From contig CAWANP010000004.1 in NCBI GenBank assembly GCA_963783445.1, positions 310,001-374,000 on the forward strand: a stretch of 64,000 nt of DNA, given 5' to 3'. Positions 51,531 to 60,140 of this stretch are shown here, piece by piece (position 1 is the stretch's first letter; every line of letters starts with the position of its first letter). The notes below the pieces were generated by a model, which saw nothing but the letters and a program-made list of their open reading frames with translations, searched no databases and had not been told where the DNA came from. The position numbers were made by a program, and so were the translations under genes. Source of the stretch: CAWANP01 sp963783445. GTDB taxonomy: Bacteria; Chloroflexota; Anaerolineae; JAAYZQ01.

Positions 51531-52274
51531 ATGTACGGCAACCGCCCTGCCAGGTCTAGCACCGGCGAGGAAGAGGAGTATCAGATCTTGACCACCGCCG
51601 ACCAGATCGCCCTGTGGGCCGACAAACTGCGGGATCTTTCAGCGGAAGGGCTGCGTTATTCCCAGGACAGCTACGACCAGGAGCGCTACCGGCAGATTCA
51701 GGACGTGGCGATGTCTATGCTGGCGCTGGCTTCGGGCCGGGACATCGCGGAACTGAAGCCCCTGCGGGGCACCATCTATACCCACTTCACGCCGCTGGTT
51801 GGCGGCGACGCCGCGGTGATCGACGATTCGGGCCGGCTACTGCTCATCCAGCGGGCGGACAATGGCCGTTGGGCTATGCCTGGCGGGGCGATGCAGGTCG
51901 GCGAGACGCCCGCCGAAGGGATTCTGCGGGAGGTATTGGAGGAGACGGGCGTTTCCTGCCAGCCGGTGGCCCTGGTCGGCATCTTTGATATCCGTCCTTC
52001 CGGGCTGACCGGGCTGCATCACCTGTTTCTGATCACCTTGTTGTGCAGGCCGGACGAAGCCCAGGCCAGTGCGCTACCCACGCATGCCCACGAGGTACTG
52101 GACACCGGCTGGTTCTCCGAGCACAGGCTGCCGGATGACCTGCAATCTGACTCGAAGCGGCGGGTCCACGAGGCTTTTCGCCTTTGGAGGAACGGCGGCG
52201 CTGCCTTCTTTGATACGCCAGAGAGAAGCCATGATGAAAGCGTCGCCGCCCGTACGGGTGTTGGCCTCGGATAA
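51531..52274 (+). CDS. Nudix hydrolase
   Basis: 247 residues. A helical N-terminal domain of about 75 residues (QIALWADKLRDLSAEGLRYS) is followed by the Nudix fold: AAVIDDSGRLLLIQRADNG, MPGGAMQVGETPAEGILREVLEETGV (a complete Gx5Ex7REUxEExGU box, written here as its core), and HHLFLITLLCRPDE. The N-terminal domain is of the type seen in ADP-ribose or nucleoside-diphosphate hydrolases acting on NDP sugars. ATG 51531 has GGAG upstream; TTG 51588 is a shorter option. The gene ends just before the - strand remnants at 52472. Confidence 0.9.
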   Translation: MYGNRPARSSTGEEEEYQILTTADQIALWADKLRDLSAEGLRYSQDSYDQERYRQIQDVAMSMLALASGRDIAELKPLRGTIYTHFTPLVGGDAAVIDDSGRLLLIQRADNGRWAMPGGAMQVGETPAEGILREVLEETGVSCQPVALVGIFDIRPSGLTGLHHLFLITLLCRPDEAQASALPTHAHEVLDTGWFSEHRLPDDLQSDSKRRVHEAFRLWRNGGAAFFDTPERSHDESVAARTGVGLG

Positions 52275-52471
52275 GTCGCTTGAGACAGTGCCCGCCTCGG
52301 CCACCACTTTACTGAGCTGGCCCACGCGCGCGGCCACGATCTCGGCGTTCACCGCCCGGGTGAGATCCTCGACAGCGGCCGCTGCCGAAGCGGCATCCTC
52401 GGCAGCAGCCATCATATCCGCGGCATCGGCCAGGTCGTCCAGTTATCTCGGCGGCGCACCTGTGACCTGAT

Positions 52472-52788
52472 TTACCCCGCTTGTTGCTCGAGGCTCCTGC
52501 GCATAGAGAACTTGATCACTTCATCAACCAGCAGCAGGACGATGGCAAAGGCGATACAGACCAACCATTGCTCGCCGCTCAACGAGGTCAAGCCCAGGAA
52601 ACCCTGGAGAAAGGGCAGTACCGTTGGCAAAACGATCATGAGCAGCGCGAGTCCATAGAGGATAAGCTGATGTCGATCCCGCAAAACATCACGGTTGAAG
52701 GCGCTGGCGGTCTCACTGCGCGCGCTGAGGGCGAGCACAAGGACGTACAAGGAAAAGACAACAAAGCCCACCGTAGCGGCCGTGTCGC
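52472..52788 (-). pseudogene. C-terminal fragment of a P-type cation-transporting ATPase
   Basis: The - strand frame that stops at 52472 reads ATVGFVVFSLYVLVLAL, SARSETASAFNRDVLRD, LTSLSGEQWLVCIAF and LLLVDEVIKFSMRR. This is the typical last four membrane helices of a Ca2+-type P-type ATPase (TxAFTxLVxxQL, ARSE, PLSxxxWxxxxxxxxxxLxxxExxK). No ATPase core is upstream on this strand; instead a histidine kinase frame runs directly into it near 52790. It is the remnant of a large gene lost by deletion or joined by recombination. Confidence 0.65.
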
Positions 52789-54342
52789 CGCGTCGTGCAG
52801 GTCGCGCGCCAGGCGGCTGCGCTCCTCGGCAGCGGCCGCCGCCTGTGCCTGCTGGGACAAGCGTGCGCTTTCGATGGCGGCTGCCAGGTCGAGGGCGATG
52901 GTTTCGGCCAGGTGCATCTCGTCCGCCGTGAACAGGCGCCCCGGCTGGTCGCTGGCGACCCACAGCAGGCCGACGGTCGTTCCCCGGATCACGAGCGGGA
53001 TGAACAGGATCGACTGGACCTGCCGGTGCACCAGCAACTCGCGCTCCCGGTCCGACAGCGGCAAGGACCAAATATCCGCGACGACCTGCGACCTGGCTTC
53101 GCGCAGTACCCGGCCGACAACGGACAGCTCGTCCAGAGGGAGGTCGAACCGGGTGGGGCCGGCCTGCCCGGAACCGGGCTCGCAGCCGACATGGAGATAG
53201 ACTCCCGCCTCCTCGCCTGCCCGCCAGATGATGTGCGCACAATGAGCGGCAAACAGGCCGGCGATGATCTCGCTGGCCTGCGCCAGGCTTGTTGGCAGAT
53301 CGGCTTTGGCGGCCATGGTGTGAGCGATGCGGTTCAGCACGGTCAGCTCCTCGACGCGCCGCCGCAGCGCCTCCTCGGCCTCTACCCGCTCGGTGATGTC
53401 GGTGCACACGGCAAGGCTGCCCCGGTAGTTGCCCTGGGCATCCAGGACCGGGCTGGCAGAAACGAGCACGGGGATTTTTCCGCTGTCTCGGCGCCGGAAA
53501 ACCGCCTCGTACGTGTCGGAAAAGCCTGCTCTGCGCCGGGCGAGCCAGCCCAGGTGCCGCTCCTGGTCCGCGGCGGGGAAGATCTTGACCGAGGGCTGGC
53601 CCAACAACTCGTCACGCGCCCAGCCCGTCATGGCACACAGGGAGTCGTTCACGTAGGTCAGCCGCGTTTGCTCGTCTACCACGGCCAGGCCCTCGCGCAT
53701 GTTCTCGACGAGGAGCCTGTACCGCTCCTCGCTGGCCCGCAACGCTTCCTCGGCTCGCCTCTGCTCGGTGATGTCCAGGCTCAGCGCCACAAGACCCAGC
53801 ACGTTTCCCTGTTCGTCCAGGTGCGGGACAGAGTTTACCTGCCCGACAACGGCCTGTCCCAGCTGCGCTTTGGCCCTGGAATTCGTGGGTCACGGTCTGC
53901 CGGCTGACCACAGCCTGCCGGAGGTAGGGTGCGAGTTCTTCTCATACGAGCCGGGAGGGGCGACCTCCTCATAGTTCTTGCCCACGGCTTGTTCCTTGGA
54001 ATACCCCCACCATTCTGCCTGGCGGCGGTTGACGTGCAGGATGTTCAAGTTCGAGTCCAGGTAGGCGATATAGGCCGGCACCCTGTCGAAGATGAGTTCC
54101 AGTTTTTCCTGCGCCCGCCGCAGTTCCTCGTTCTGCATCTCCAGCTCGATCTGATGCACGCGCAGCTTCTCCGTCGCCAGCTCGACCAGATGCAGGCGCA
54201 GCGTGGTCCCTCGCTCGGGCGAAAGCGCCGCCAGGTCCTGATCCCCGGTTGCCCTGGCTTGTTCCTCCGCCCGCTGGGGCAAGGTTGTCGAGTCCACCAC
54301 ACGGTGGGCGGAATCTGTTCGTCCGTCATTCCGGGTCGTCAT
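52789..54342 (-). pseudogene. PAS/GAF sensor histidine kinase, frameshifted and truncated
   Basis: Start ATG 54342. Order: coiled coil (LRLHLVELATEKLRVHQIEL), PAS domain (LIFDRVPAYIAYLDSNLNIL), then two frame changes near 53930 and 53880 (RQAVVSRQTVTHEF and AKAQLGQAVVGQVNSVPHL bridge the break), a second PAS (ERYRLLVENMREGLAVVDE) with the PAC end GSLAVCTDITERV, a GAF-like domain (TVLNRIAHTMAAKADLP, LWVASDQPGRLFTADE) and the start of a HisKA_3 dimerisation helix, EERSRLARDLHDA, with the phospho-accepting His. The reading is lost just after this His near 52790, so the catalytic ATPase domain is missing. No response regulator is near. Probably nonfunctional. Confidence 0.75.
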
Positions 54343-54488
54343 GCTGACCCTCCTGGGAGGTCAAGATAGCGTTTCTTCCTTGCCTTCCTTCAGGGCGGGG
54401 GGGGCATGCCCGCCCGATTATCATTTTGAGCAGATCCAGCAGGCGGGGACGGACAAGTGGCTCGCGCAGTACGCCCGGCGCCGCCTAC

Positions 54489-55679
54489 CTACTTGCATTT
54501 CCACCACGAGTCTTCCTGCTGCTCGCAACGGGCGCTCTGCCTGGCACGCCAGGGATGATAACGCGGGTCATAGATCCCCATGTCACCCAAGTCAGCCAGG
54601 GGCAGGCGACGCCCGCCCGCCACCTCCAGGGCATAGAGGCTGCCGTCGCCAGAAATGGTGATGATCCACGCACCATCCACGGACCAGTAGCGCGGCCATT
54701 CGCCGATCTCACTGTTGCCCAGCCGGCGCAGTCCGGTTCCGTCGGGATTGATCTCCCAAACGCCATTGTCAGGCCCATCATAGAAGGCAAAAATGATCTT
54801 GTCGCCCGCCGGCGACCAAAGCGCATTGCCCAGGCCACGGTACTGTCCAGCGGTGGATAGGGACAGGATGTCCCTGGCGTCACTGCCATCGGCATTGACG
54901 ATCTGCATGCGGATGCCCTGGTCATATTCAGAGGTCAGCCAGCCATAAGAGATGGCGACGCGCTTTCCATCAGGGGACCAGGCGGCGGAGTAGATGGGGT
55001 TAAACCGGCTGCGCCCGCCCAGCTCAAAAATTGGGATTTGAGCATCCAAGGTGGGATCCGTGATCGCCACCGCGCGCAGGTCCGTGTCCAGTTTTTTGAG
55101 GCTCAATCGCCTCGGTTCGGGTTCTGGCGTGGGCTTGTTCGCGGACTTTTCAGGCGTAGGCTCTTTCTCGGGCGCTTCGGTGGCCACAGCCGTTACGGGC
55201 GTTACGTCAATAGGAATCGGTCTCGCCGTGTCGGTCGCGGTCGGCGTGGGCGTTGGTGGTCCCGGGGTATCAGTTGGTCCCGGGGTATCCGGTGCTCGCA
55301 GAGTATCCGTTGCCAGTGGGATATCGGTCGCCGTAGACGTCGGCGGGAACAAGATTGAGCCAGGCGTTTCTGTCAGAAGCAAGTCTTGCGATCTGACGGT
55401 CAGCGAGGGAATCACCGTCCAGGTGCTCTCGCTCTCCTCATTCAGTCCCGCGATCAGGGTACCGGGCTGATACGCCGGCTCGTCGTCCGGGAGGTTGGGG
55501 GTATTCCACAGCAGAGAGGTTGTCATCTCCATCAGACCCGACATCAAGCCACCGAGGAACAGCAGGGCGCCGAACAACAGGGCCAGCCGTCTTTGCCAGT
55601 CTCTGGGCAGTAACTGTCCCGCGATGGCAATCAGCACACCAACGACTACCAAGATAGCCCCAAAGAGCAAGGCACTCAC
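54489..55679 (-). CDS. Membrane-anchored TolB-like propeller protein with Thr/Pro linker
   Basis: 396 residues. Two N-terminal transmembrane segments (LLFGAILVVVGVLIAIAGQL and LALLFGALLFLGGLMSGLM) are followed by a long Thr/Pro/Asp-rich linker (TPGPTDTPGPPTPTPTAT region) and four PD40/TolB-type blades (AAWSPDGKRVAISYG, ALWSPAGDKIIFAFYDG, GVWEINPDGTGLRRLG). The propeller would lie outside the membrane. GTG 55679 has GGGAGG upstream and is preferred over the extension to 55721. It looks like the display architecture of the lipoprotein at 921. Ligand unknown. Promoter at 55817-55845. Confidence 0.82.
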   Translation of the reverse strand: MSALLFGAILVVVGVLIAIAGQLLPRDWQRRLALLFGALLFLGGLMSGLMEMTTSLLWNTPNLPDDEPAYQPGTLIAGLNEESESTWTVIPSLTVRSQDLLLTETPGSILFPPTSTATDIPLATDTLRAPDTPGPTDTPGPPTPTPTATDTARPIPIDVTPVTAVATEAPEKEPTPEKSANKPTPEPEPRRLSLKKLDTDLRAVAITDPTLDAQIPIFELGGRSRFNPIYSAAWSPDGKRVAISYGWLTSEYDQGIRMQIVNADGSDARDILSLSTAGQYRGLGNALWSPAGDKIIFAFYDGPDNGVWEINPDGTGLRRLGNSEIGEWPRYWSVDGAWIITISGDGSLYALEVAGGRRLPLADLGDMGIYDPRYHPWRARQSARCEQQEDSWWKCK

Positions 55680-55816
55680 TTCAGATTGCCTCCCAGCGCA
55701 CAGATGGCGTCGGCTGACCATGCCATCCGCACATCATAAAAATCCATCCGACTACAGAACAGTGCTCGATGCCTGGTAGCGGTCTCGCTAACAGCAACAG
55801 GCGCGACAGGCTGAAG

Positions 55817-55845
55817 ATTATACCACGATCAGCGTGAAAGGGCAA
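55817..55845 (-). promoter_or_regulatory. Sigma70-like promoter for the propeller protein gene
   Basis: On the - strand TTGCCC (55845-55840), 17-base spacer, TATAAT (55822-55817). The leader is about 140 bases. The rest of 55680-56131 holds the promoter for the + strand VOC gene and no gene. Confidence 0.55.
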
Positions 55846-56037
55846 AGGATGCGGAGCCGGCTTCCAGGGCAGTCGCGTTCGCAGATCAGAAACCGGATTT
55901 TAGCGCCACGAGTGCGAGCCTGGGCCATCAACGTATTCCGTTCTCGCGAGTTCAATGTTCTCCCAGCGCAAAAAACCCGGGTTCATCGCCGCGAAGCCCA
56001 AATGCGCTTGCCCTGATCAGACTCTACTCACTTTCTC

Positions 56038-56067
56038 TTGGTGATTCTCTCGCGACTGTGGTATAAT
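56038..56067 (+). promoter_or_regulatory. Sigma70-like promoter for the VOC-DUF6144-methyltransferase operon
   Basis: TTGGTG at 56038-56043 and TATAAT at 56062-56067, spacer 18. The leader is about 60 bases. Confidence 0.5.
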
Positions 56068-56131
56068 TTCCTCGAGGCCCAACAGCCTGTCATCTGGACC
56101 GTAGGGTGCTCGACAAACCAGGAGGCAACCC

Positions 56132-56611
56132 GTGGACATACCCATTGAGAAGGACAGTGAATACTATCCCATGCCCGGCTTTCCCACGCTCATGGCCTCC
56201 GATTTACTGGAATCCCACCAATTCTACGTCAAAGGGCTTGGGTTCAAGCATGTCTTTTCCATTCCGGGTCCGGGCGGCCAGCCTGTGCTGGAACATATCC
56301 GCTTTTGTCGCTACGCCGACCTGCTCCTCCAGCAGGAGCCGCAAGGCGACGGGGCAAATGCCGCAGCGCGCGGACTGGGAGTGCGTCTGACATTCTCACT
56401 GGCCCTGGCAGGTCGCAGCGCCGAGGAGATGGCCCAGCGGGCCCGCGAGCTTGAGGCGCTGGTCGAGGGCCCGGTAGAGCGCCCCTGGAATACCCGGGAC
56501 GTGGTGGTCGCCGACCCCGATGGTTATGTGCTGGTCTTCGCCGAACCGGTGGACATGGCCGCTACCTTTGACCAGGTCCTGGAAAACGTCGCCGCCAGCC
56601 CGCAGGCCTGA
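56132..56611 (+). CDS. VOC superfamily (glyoxalase/bleomycin-resistance-like) protein
   Basis: 159 residues, one beta-alpha-beta-beta-beta unit repeated. The opening PMPGFPTLMASDLLESHQFYVKGLG (core GLGF of the family) and the second half RPWNTRDVVVADPDGYVLVFAEP are typical. GTG 56132 with AGGAGGCAACCC upstream. The enzymatic role is open: the family includes dioxygenases, glyoxalases and fosfomycin/bleomycin binders. It is first in a run of three + strand genes (VOC, DUF6144-like, methyltransferase) with 27- and 1-base gaps. Confidence 0.85.
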   Translation: MDIPIEKDSEYYPMPGFPTLMASDLLESHQFYVKGLGFKHVFSIPGPGGQPVLEHIRFCRYADLLLQQEPQGDGANAAARGLGVRLTFSLALAGRSAEEMAQRARELEALVEGPVERPWNTRDVVVADPDGYVLVFAEPVDMAATFDQVLENVAASPQA

Positions 56612-56638
56612 GGCGCGGCTGTCGAGATGGGAGGGTAC

Positions 56639-57340
56639 ATGACCGGCAATCTTGATTTTGAGCGAGCCTGGCTGGGCAAGTTATCATCTTGCCTGGAGCA
56701 GGTTTCTGGCGAGCAGGTCGCAGAGCAGGTCATGGCCGGCAGCGAGCAGCTGTCCATGGCTTCCAGCCGCGCTGAGGTGATCGACTGGTCTCGTCAGGCC
56801 ATGGACCGTCTGGATAGCCTGGTGGACGAGGGGGCGCGGCGCGAGATCATGACCGGCTGCGCCTGCCAGGTCCCCAAGGCCGATCTGGCACAAGCTCGGC
56901 AGGCATGGGAAACTACGGGGGACCTGGATCTGGTCCACGGCATGCTCCAGGCCCGATTTGAATCGTTCCTGGAAAACGGGCTCCATCTCGACGAGGCGCT
57001 AATCCAGGAGATCGTTGCCAGGGGATGGGGCATGGCCGGCCTGCGCCAGGGGAACACGATCATCGCCACCAAGATCCCCAAGAGTGGATTCCTGGTCGAG
57101 TACATGCAAGAGACCGACCCGGAGGCCCGACGGCGCTACTACTGCCACTGCCCTCGCATCCGGGACGTACTGGCCAGCGGCGACACGATTTCCGCCACCT
57201 ACTGCTACTGCGGAGCCGGCTACTATAAGGGCATGTGGGAAGAGATCCTCCAGCTACCGGTGGAGGTCGAGCTCTTGCAGAGCGTCCTGGAGGGCGACGA
57301 GGTCTGCCAGGTCGCCGTCCACCTGCCACTGGAGGGATGA
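56639..57340 (+). CDS. DUF6144-like Cys-rich protein
   Basis: 233 residues. Three Cys-bearing motifs occur: TGCACQVPKAD near residue 80, YYCHCPRIRDVL near residue 165 and ATYCYCGAGYYKGMWEEIL near residue 185, followed by a final strand (EVELLQSVLEGDEVCQVAVHL). The spacing and the CYCGAGYYK core match proteins annotated as DUF6144 (an L-2-amino-thiazoline-4-carboxylate hydrolase-like fold, if the assignment holds). Metal or thiol chemistry is likely. GGGAGGG precedes ATG 56639; ATG 56627 is possible. One base separates it from the methyltransferase gene. Confidence 0.65.
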   Translation: MTGNLDFERAWLGKLSSCLEQVSGEQVAEQVMAGSEQLSMASSRAEVIDWSRQAMDRLDSLVDEGARREIMTGCACQVPKADLAQARQAWETTGDLDLVHGMLQARFESFLENGLHLDEALIQEIVARGWGMAGLRQGNTIIATKIPKSGFLVEYMQETDPEARRRYYCHCPRIRDVLASGDTISATYCYCGAGYYKGMWEEILQLPVEVELLQSVLEGDEVCQVAVHLPLEG

Positions 57341-57341
57341 C

Positions 57342-58184
57342 ATGGACCTACTGGACATTGTTCGACGCCAGACCCCGCTCCAGCCCTGGGCCGATGGAGA
57401 AAAGATCCCCTGGGATGATCCGGACTTTAGCCGGCGCATGCTGCAGGAGCACCTTACCCAGGAGCACGATCTCGCCAGCCGCCGTAGTGAGCTCATCGAC
57501 CGGCACGTGGCCTGGATCCACGACACGGTGCTCTCCGGGATCCCGACAAGAATCCTGGATCTGGGCTGCGGCCCCGGCCTCTATGCCAGCCGTCTGGCGG
57601 CACTGGGCCACACTTGCACGGGCATCGATTTCGCCCCGGCGTCCATCACCTACGCGCACGAGCAGGCAGCGCAGCGTGGGTTGGACTGCCGCTACGTGCA
57701 GGCCGACATCCGGACAGCCGACTATGGCACCGGCCATGGACTGGCCATGCTGATCTTTGGCGAGTTCAACGTCTTTAGCCGGGCCGATGCTGCTGCTATC
57801 CTCCACAAGGCCCATGCCGCCCTGGACGACGGGGGCCAGCTTGTCCTGGAACCGCACACCCTGGCCACCGTCTGCGAGCTGGGAGACCAGACCTGGTGGC
57901 ACGCGGCCGAGCACGGGCTGTTCAGCGAGAATGCGCACCTCCTCCTTCATGAAAGCGCTTGGGATCGCGAGAGCAGGACGACGACGGAGCGCTACTACGT
58001 GGTCGATGCAGCGACGGGCAGCGTCACACGCCACGCATCGACCATGCAGGCATATAGCGATGCCGAGTACACAGCCCTGCTGGCAGAGTGTGGCTTTGGG
58101 CAAGTGCAGTTCTACCCCTCGCTTTGCGGGGATGAGGATGGGGCGCAGCCGGGGCTTTTTGCGTTGGTTACCGGCAAGGGATAG
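57342..58184 (+). CDS. Class I SAM-dependent methyltransferase
   Basis: 280 residues. RILDLGCGPGLYASRL (motif I), CTGIDFAPASITYAHEQ and LDCRYVQADIRTADYG (motifs II-III) make a full methyltransferase core; the C-terminal half (HLLLHESAWDRESRTTTERY, TGSVTRHAS) resembles small-molecule O- or N-methyltransferases. The GGAGGGATG ribosome site overlaps the end of the previous gene. It is last in the operon, before a palindrome (58201-58236) that separates it from the convergent LarA-like gene. Confidence 0.87.
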   Translation: MDLLDIVRRQTPLQPWADGEKIPWDDPDFSRRMLQEHLTQEHDLASRRSELIDRHVAWIHDTVLSGIPTRILDLGCGPGLYASRLAALGHTCTGIDFAPASITYAHEQAAQRGLDCRYVQADIRTADYGTGHGLAMLIFGEFNVFSRADAAAILHKAHAALDDGGQLVLEPHTLATVCELGDQTWWHAAEHGLFSENAHLLLHESAWDRESRTTTERYYVVDAATGSVTRHASTMQAYSDAEYTALLAECGFGQVQFYPSLCGDEDGAQPGLFALVTGKG

Positions 58185-58200
58185 GCTCGGGTACTTGAGC

Positions 58201-58236
58201 CAGACCTGACAGGTTTCGGAAAACCTGTCAGGTCTG
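58201..58236. terminator. CAGACCTGACAGGTTT palindrome between convergent genes
   Basis: Sixteen-base arms CAGACCTGACAGGTTT and AAACCTGTCAGGTCTG with a 4-base loop, between the + strand methyltransferase and the - strand LarA-like gene. It has the design of the GACCTCGGAGGTT repeats but a different arm core. Confidence 0.75.
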
Positions 58237-58247
58237 CTGGCTCCAAT

Positions 58248-59522
58248 CTAGTCTGCGACGTAGGGCACCGTCTGCGGTCCATCGGGCAGGACGGCGATGG
58301 TTGCTGCCGGGTTCTTGCGCCGGATCTCTGCCACTGTGCCTTCGATGGAGCGGCAGGGGATGACCAGCGCGTGGCGCATCTCTTCATCGGAAAGCCCACC
58401 GGCATAGAGGTGGACGTTGGCCCTCTTTTGGATCTGGGCCTGAACCTGGGCCTCCCATTGGTCGTGGCAGCGAAAACCGGGGGCCATCATCCGTTCCAGC
58501 AGTTCATCCACCGAATCGGCCTCCCAGAGCAAGCGCTTGTATTCGCCATGATCGGGAATACCGTCCCAGCAGGAGGCAGCGACAATGATGTCGCCTCCCG
58601 GCCGCACGATCTGGTTTGCGGCCACCATACCCTTGACCGCCTGGTAGAGGTTCAGGTCCAGGGGGTAGCCGCTGTTGGACGTAATCACCACGTCAAAGGG
58701 CTCCGGCACCGGGCGCATGGCCGTGCGCCTCACCAGCTCCGTACCCTCGTAGTGGACGCGCTCCAACTCGCCGGCAAAAACTCCCGTGATCTGGCGCTGC
58801 TGGTTCAGGGTGACGTTGAGGACAAAGTCCGGCCGGGTGGCCAGGGCAACGCGAAGCATCTCCTCCCACATCGGGTTGCCATCCGTCACCGCCCAGGTCG
58901 CGCCGGGATGGGAGATCATGGCCGGTCCGTGGTTGTCCAGGATGGACTCGACATCGGCAATGCCAGGCAGGACCGCCTTGGGGCCGCCGCTAAAGCCGGC
59001 GAAAAAGTGGGGTTCGACAAAGCCGGTGAGGATGCGTGCCGAGGCATCCAGGTAGGCAGGGTTGACGCGGACGCCACGTCCGGCATGGTTGCGGGTGACC
59101 TCAACCAGGTTTTCGACGTCCCAGGCATCGTGCTGGACGATGCGGTAGCGATCGACGACCTCATCGCCCAGCATGCCCCGCAGCTCAGGGTCCGTCTGAG
59201 GGCGGTGGGTACCCAGGGCGTTGATCAGCACGACCTGGCCGTCGGGCACCCCAGCCTGGGCCAGTTCGGCCAGCAGGGGCGGCAGCGCCCGGTCGTTGGG
59301 CATGGGGCGCGTGATGTCACTGAACACGATCGCCACTGTGTCAGCCGGCCCCACCAGATCGCGCAGGGGCCGCGTACCGGTGGGGTTCCGCAGCGCTTCA
59401 CTGATGGCCGCCCATTCGTCGGGCAGGCCGGGCACGTGTCGCGGTTCGATCACGGTCACCGGCGCGTCATCGGGTAGATCGATGGTCAGGCCGGTCTTGC
59501 CATAGGCTAGTTGGAGTTGCAT
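58248..59522 (-). CDS. LarA-family (nickel-dependent lactate racemase-like, DUF2088) protein
   Basis: 424 residues. VAIVFSDITRPMPND near residue 65, NALGTHRPQTDPEL, IVQHDAWD (His), GFVEPHFFAGFSGGPKAVLPGIA (with His and Lys that in LarA hold the nickel pincer cofactor; core FSGGPK), and VVITSNSGYPLDLN are present. LarA homologues racemise or epimerise 2-hydroxy acids and related sugars. No LarB, LarC or LarE (cofactor makers) appears in the window; they may be elsewhere or the protein may use no pincer cofactor. ATG 59522, 12 bases after the bacterioferritin gene stop. Confidence 0.87.
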   Translation of the reverse strand: MQLQLAYGKTGLTIDLPDDAPVTVIEPRHVPGLPDEWAAISEALRNPTGTRPLRDLVGPADTVAIVFSDITRPMPNDRALPPLLAELAQAGVPDGQVVLINALGTHRPQTDPELRGMLGDEVVDRYRIVQHDAWDVENLVEVTRNHAGRGVRVNPAYLDASARILTGFVEPHFFAGFSGGPKAVLPGIADVESILDNHGPAMISHPGATWAVTDGNPMWEEMLRVALATRPDFVLNVTLNQQRQITGVFAGELERVHYEGTELVRRTAMRPVPEPFDVVITSNSGYPLDLNLYQAVKGMVAANQIVRPGGDIIVAASCWDGIPDHGEYKRLLWEADSVDELLERMMAPGFRCHDQWEAQVQAQIQKRANVHLYAGGLSDEEMRHALVIPCRSIEGTVAEIRRKNPAATIAVLPDGPQTVPYVAD

Positions 59523-59534
59523 GGGTTCCCCTTG

Positions 59535-60014
59535 CTAATCCTCACCCTCATCAAGCTGCTGGGCCAGATAGTTCTGGATGCCCATCTGCCCGATCTGGTC
59601 GAGTTGGGCCTCCAGCCAGTCCAGATGCTCCTCCTCGTCCTTCAGGATCGACTCGAGCAGCTCCCGCGTGCCATTGTCTCCCAGGTCTCGGGCCTGCGCC
59701 ACGCCGGCGTTGTAGCCGGCCACCGCGCCTTCTTCAGCAGCCAGGTCATTCTTGTGCTGCTCCTTCACTTCGCCGCCAATGTGGATCTCCTTCAGGTTGC
59801 TGACGATGGGCTTGCCGTCCAGAAAGATGACCCGCTCAATCAGCATTTCCGCGTGCTTCATCTCCTCCAGGGCACGCTTTTCGGCCCCCTCATGCAGCCG
59901 CTCGTAGCCCCAGTTGGCGCACATCTCGGCGTGGACCCAATACTGGCTGATGGCCGTAAGCTCATCGGAAAGCAGGTCGTTCAGGGTCGCGATAATCTTG
60001 TCATTCCCTTTCAT
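59535..60014 (-). CDS. bfr: Bacterioferritin
   Basis: 159 residues. The four-helix bundle has LNDLLSDELTAISQYWVHA (ferroxidase Glu and Tyr), EEMKHAEMLIERVIFLDG with the ferroxidase Glu/His and the haem-ligand Met equivalent to Met52 of E. coli Bfr, and LKDEEEHLDWLEAQLDQIG. All ferroxidase ligands are present, so it should oxidise and store iron in a 24-subunit shell. A good promoter (60077-60106) lies upstream. LarA-like gene follows after 12 bases; the link is not obvious. Confidence 0.93.
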   Translation of the reverse strand: MKGNDKIIATLNDLLSDELTAISQYWVHAEMCANWGYERLHEGAEKRALEEMKHAEMLIERVIFLDGKPIVSNLKEIHIGGEVKEQHKNDLAAEEGAVAGYNAGVAQARDLGDNGTRELLESILKDEEEHLDWLEAQLDQIGQMGIQNYLAQQLDEGED

Positions 60015-60076
60015 CTTTCCCTCCTTGGAGTACTGCTGTCAGTTCGCTAATCTCGCATTCGAGGACTACCAAAATC

Positions 60077-60106
60077 AGTATACCAAAGCTAGTGCGATCT
60101 TGTCAA
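60077..60106 (-). promoter_or_regulatory. Sigma70 promoter for bacterioferritin
   Basis: On the - strand consensus TTGACA (60106-60101), 18-base spacer, TATACT (60082-60077). The leader is about 60 bases. No Fur or IdeR box was recognised by eye. Confidence 0.6.
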
Positions 60107-60140
60107 GCGAGCCAAAATACGGCACGCTGCCAGCCGTCCA

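Noticed and set aside
52275..52471. A - strand Ala/Asp-rich helical fragment (for example DDLADAADMMAAAED) that resembles a PhoU/DUF47-type helix
   Set aside because: It is bounded by a stop directly upstream, overlaps the Nudix gene downstream and has low-complexity composition; it could be a third remnant at the 52.4-kb junction, but I cannot support a gene.
58371..59477. A 368-codon + strand frame opposite the LarA-like gene
   Set aside because: Antisense shadow of a conserved coding region; no motif.
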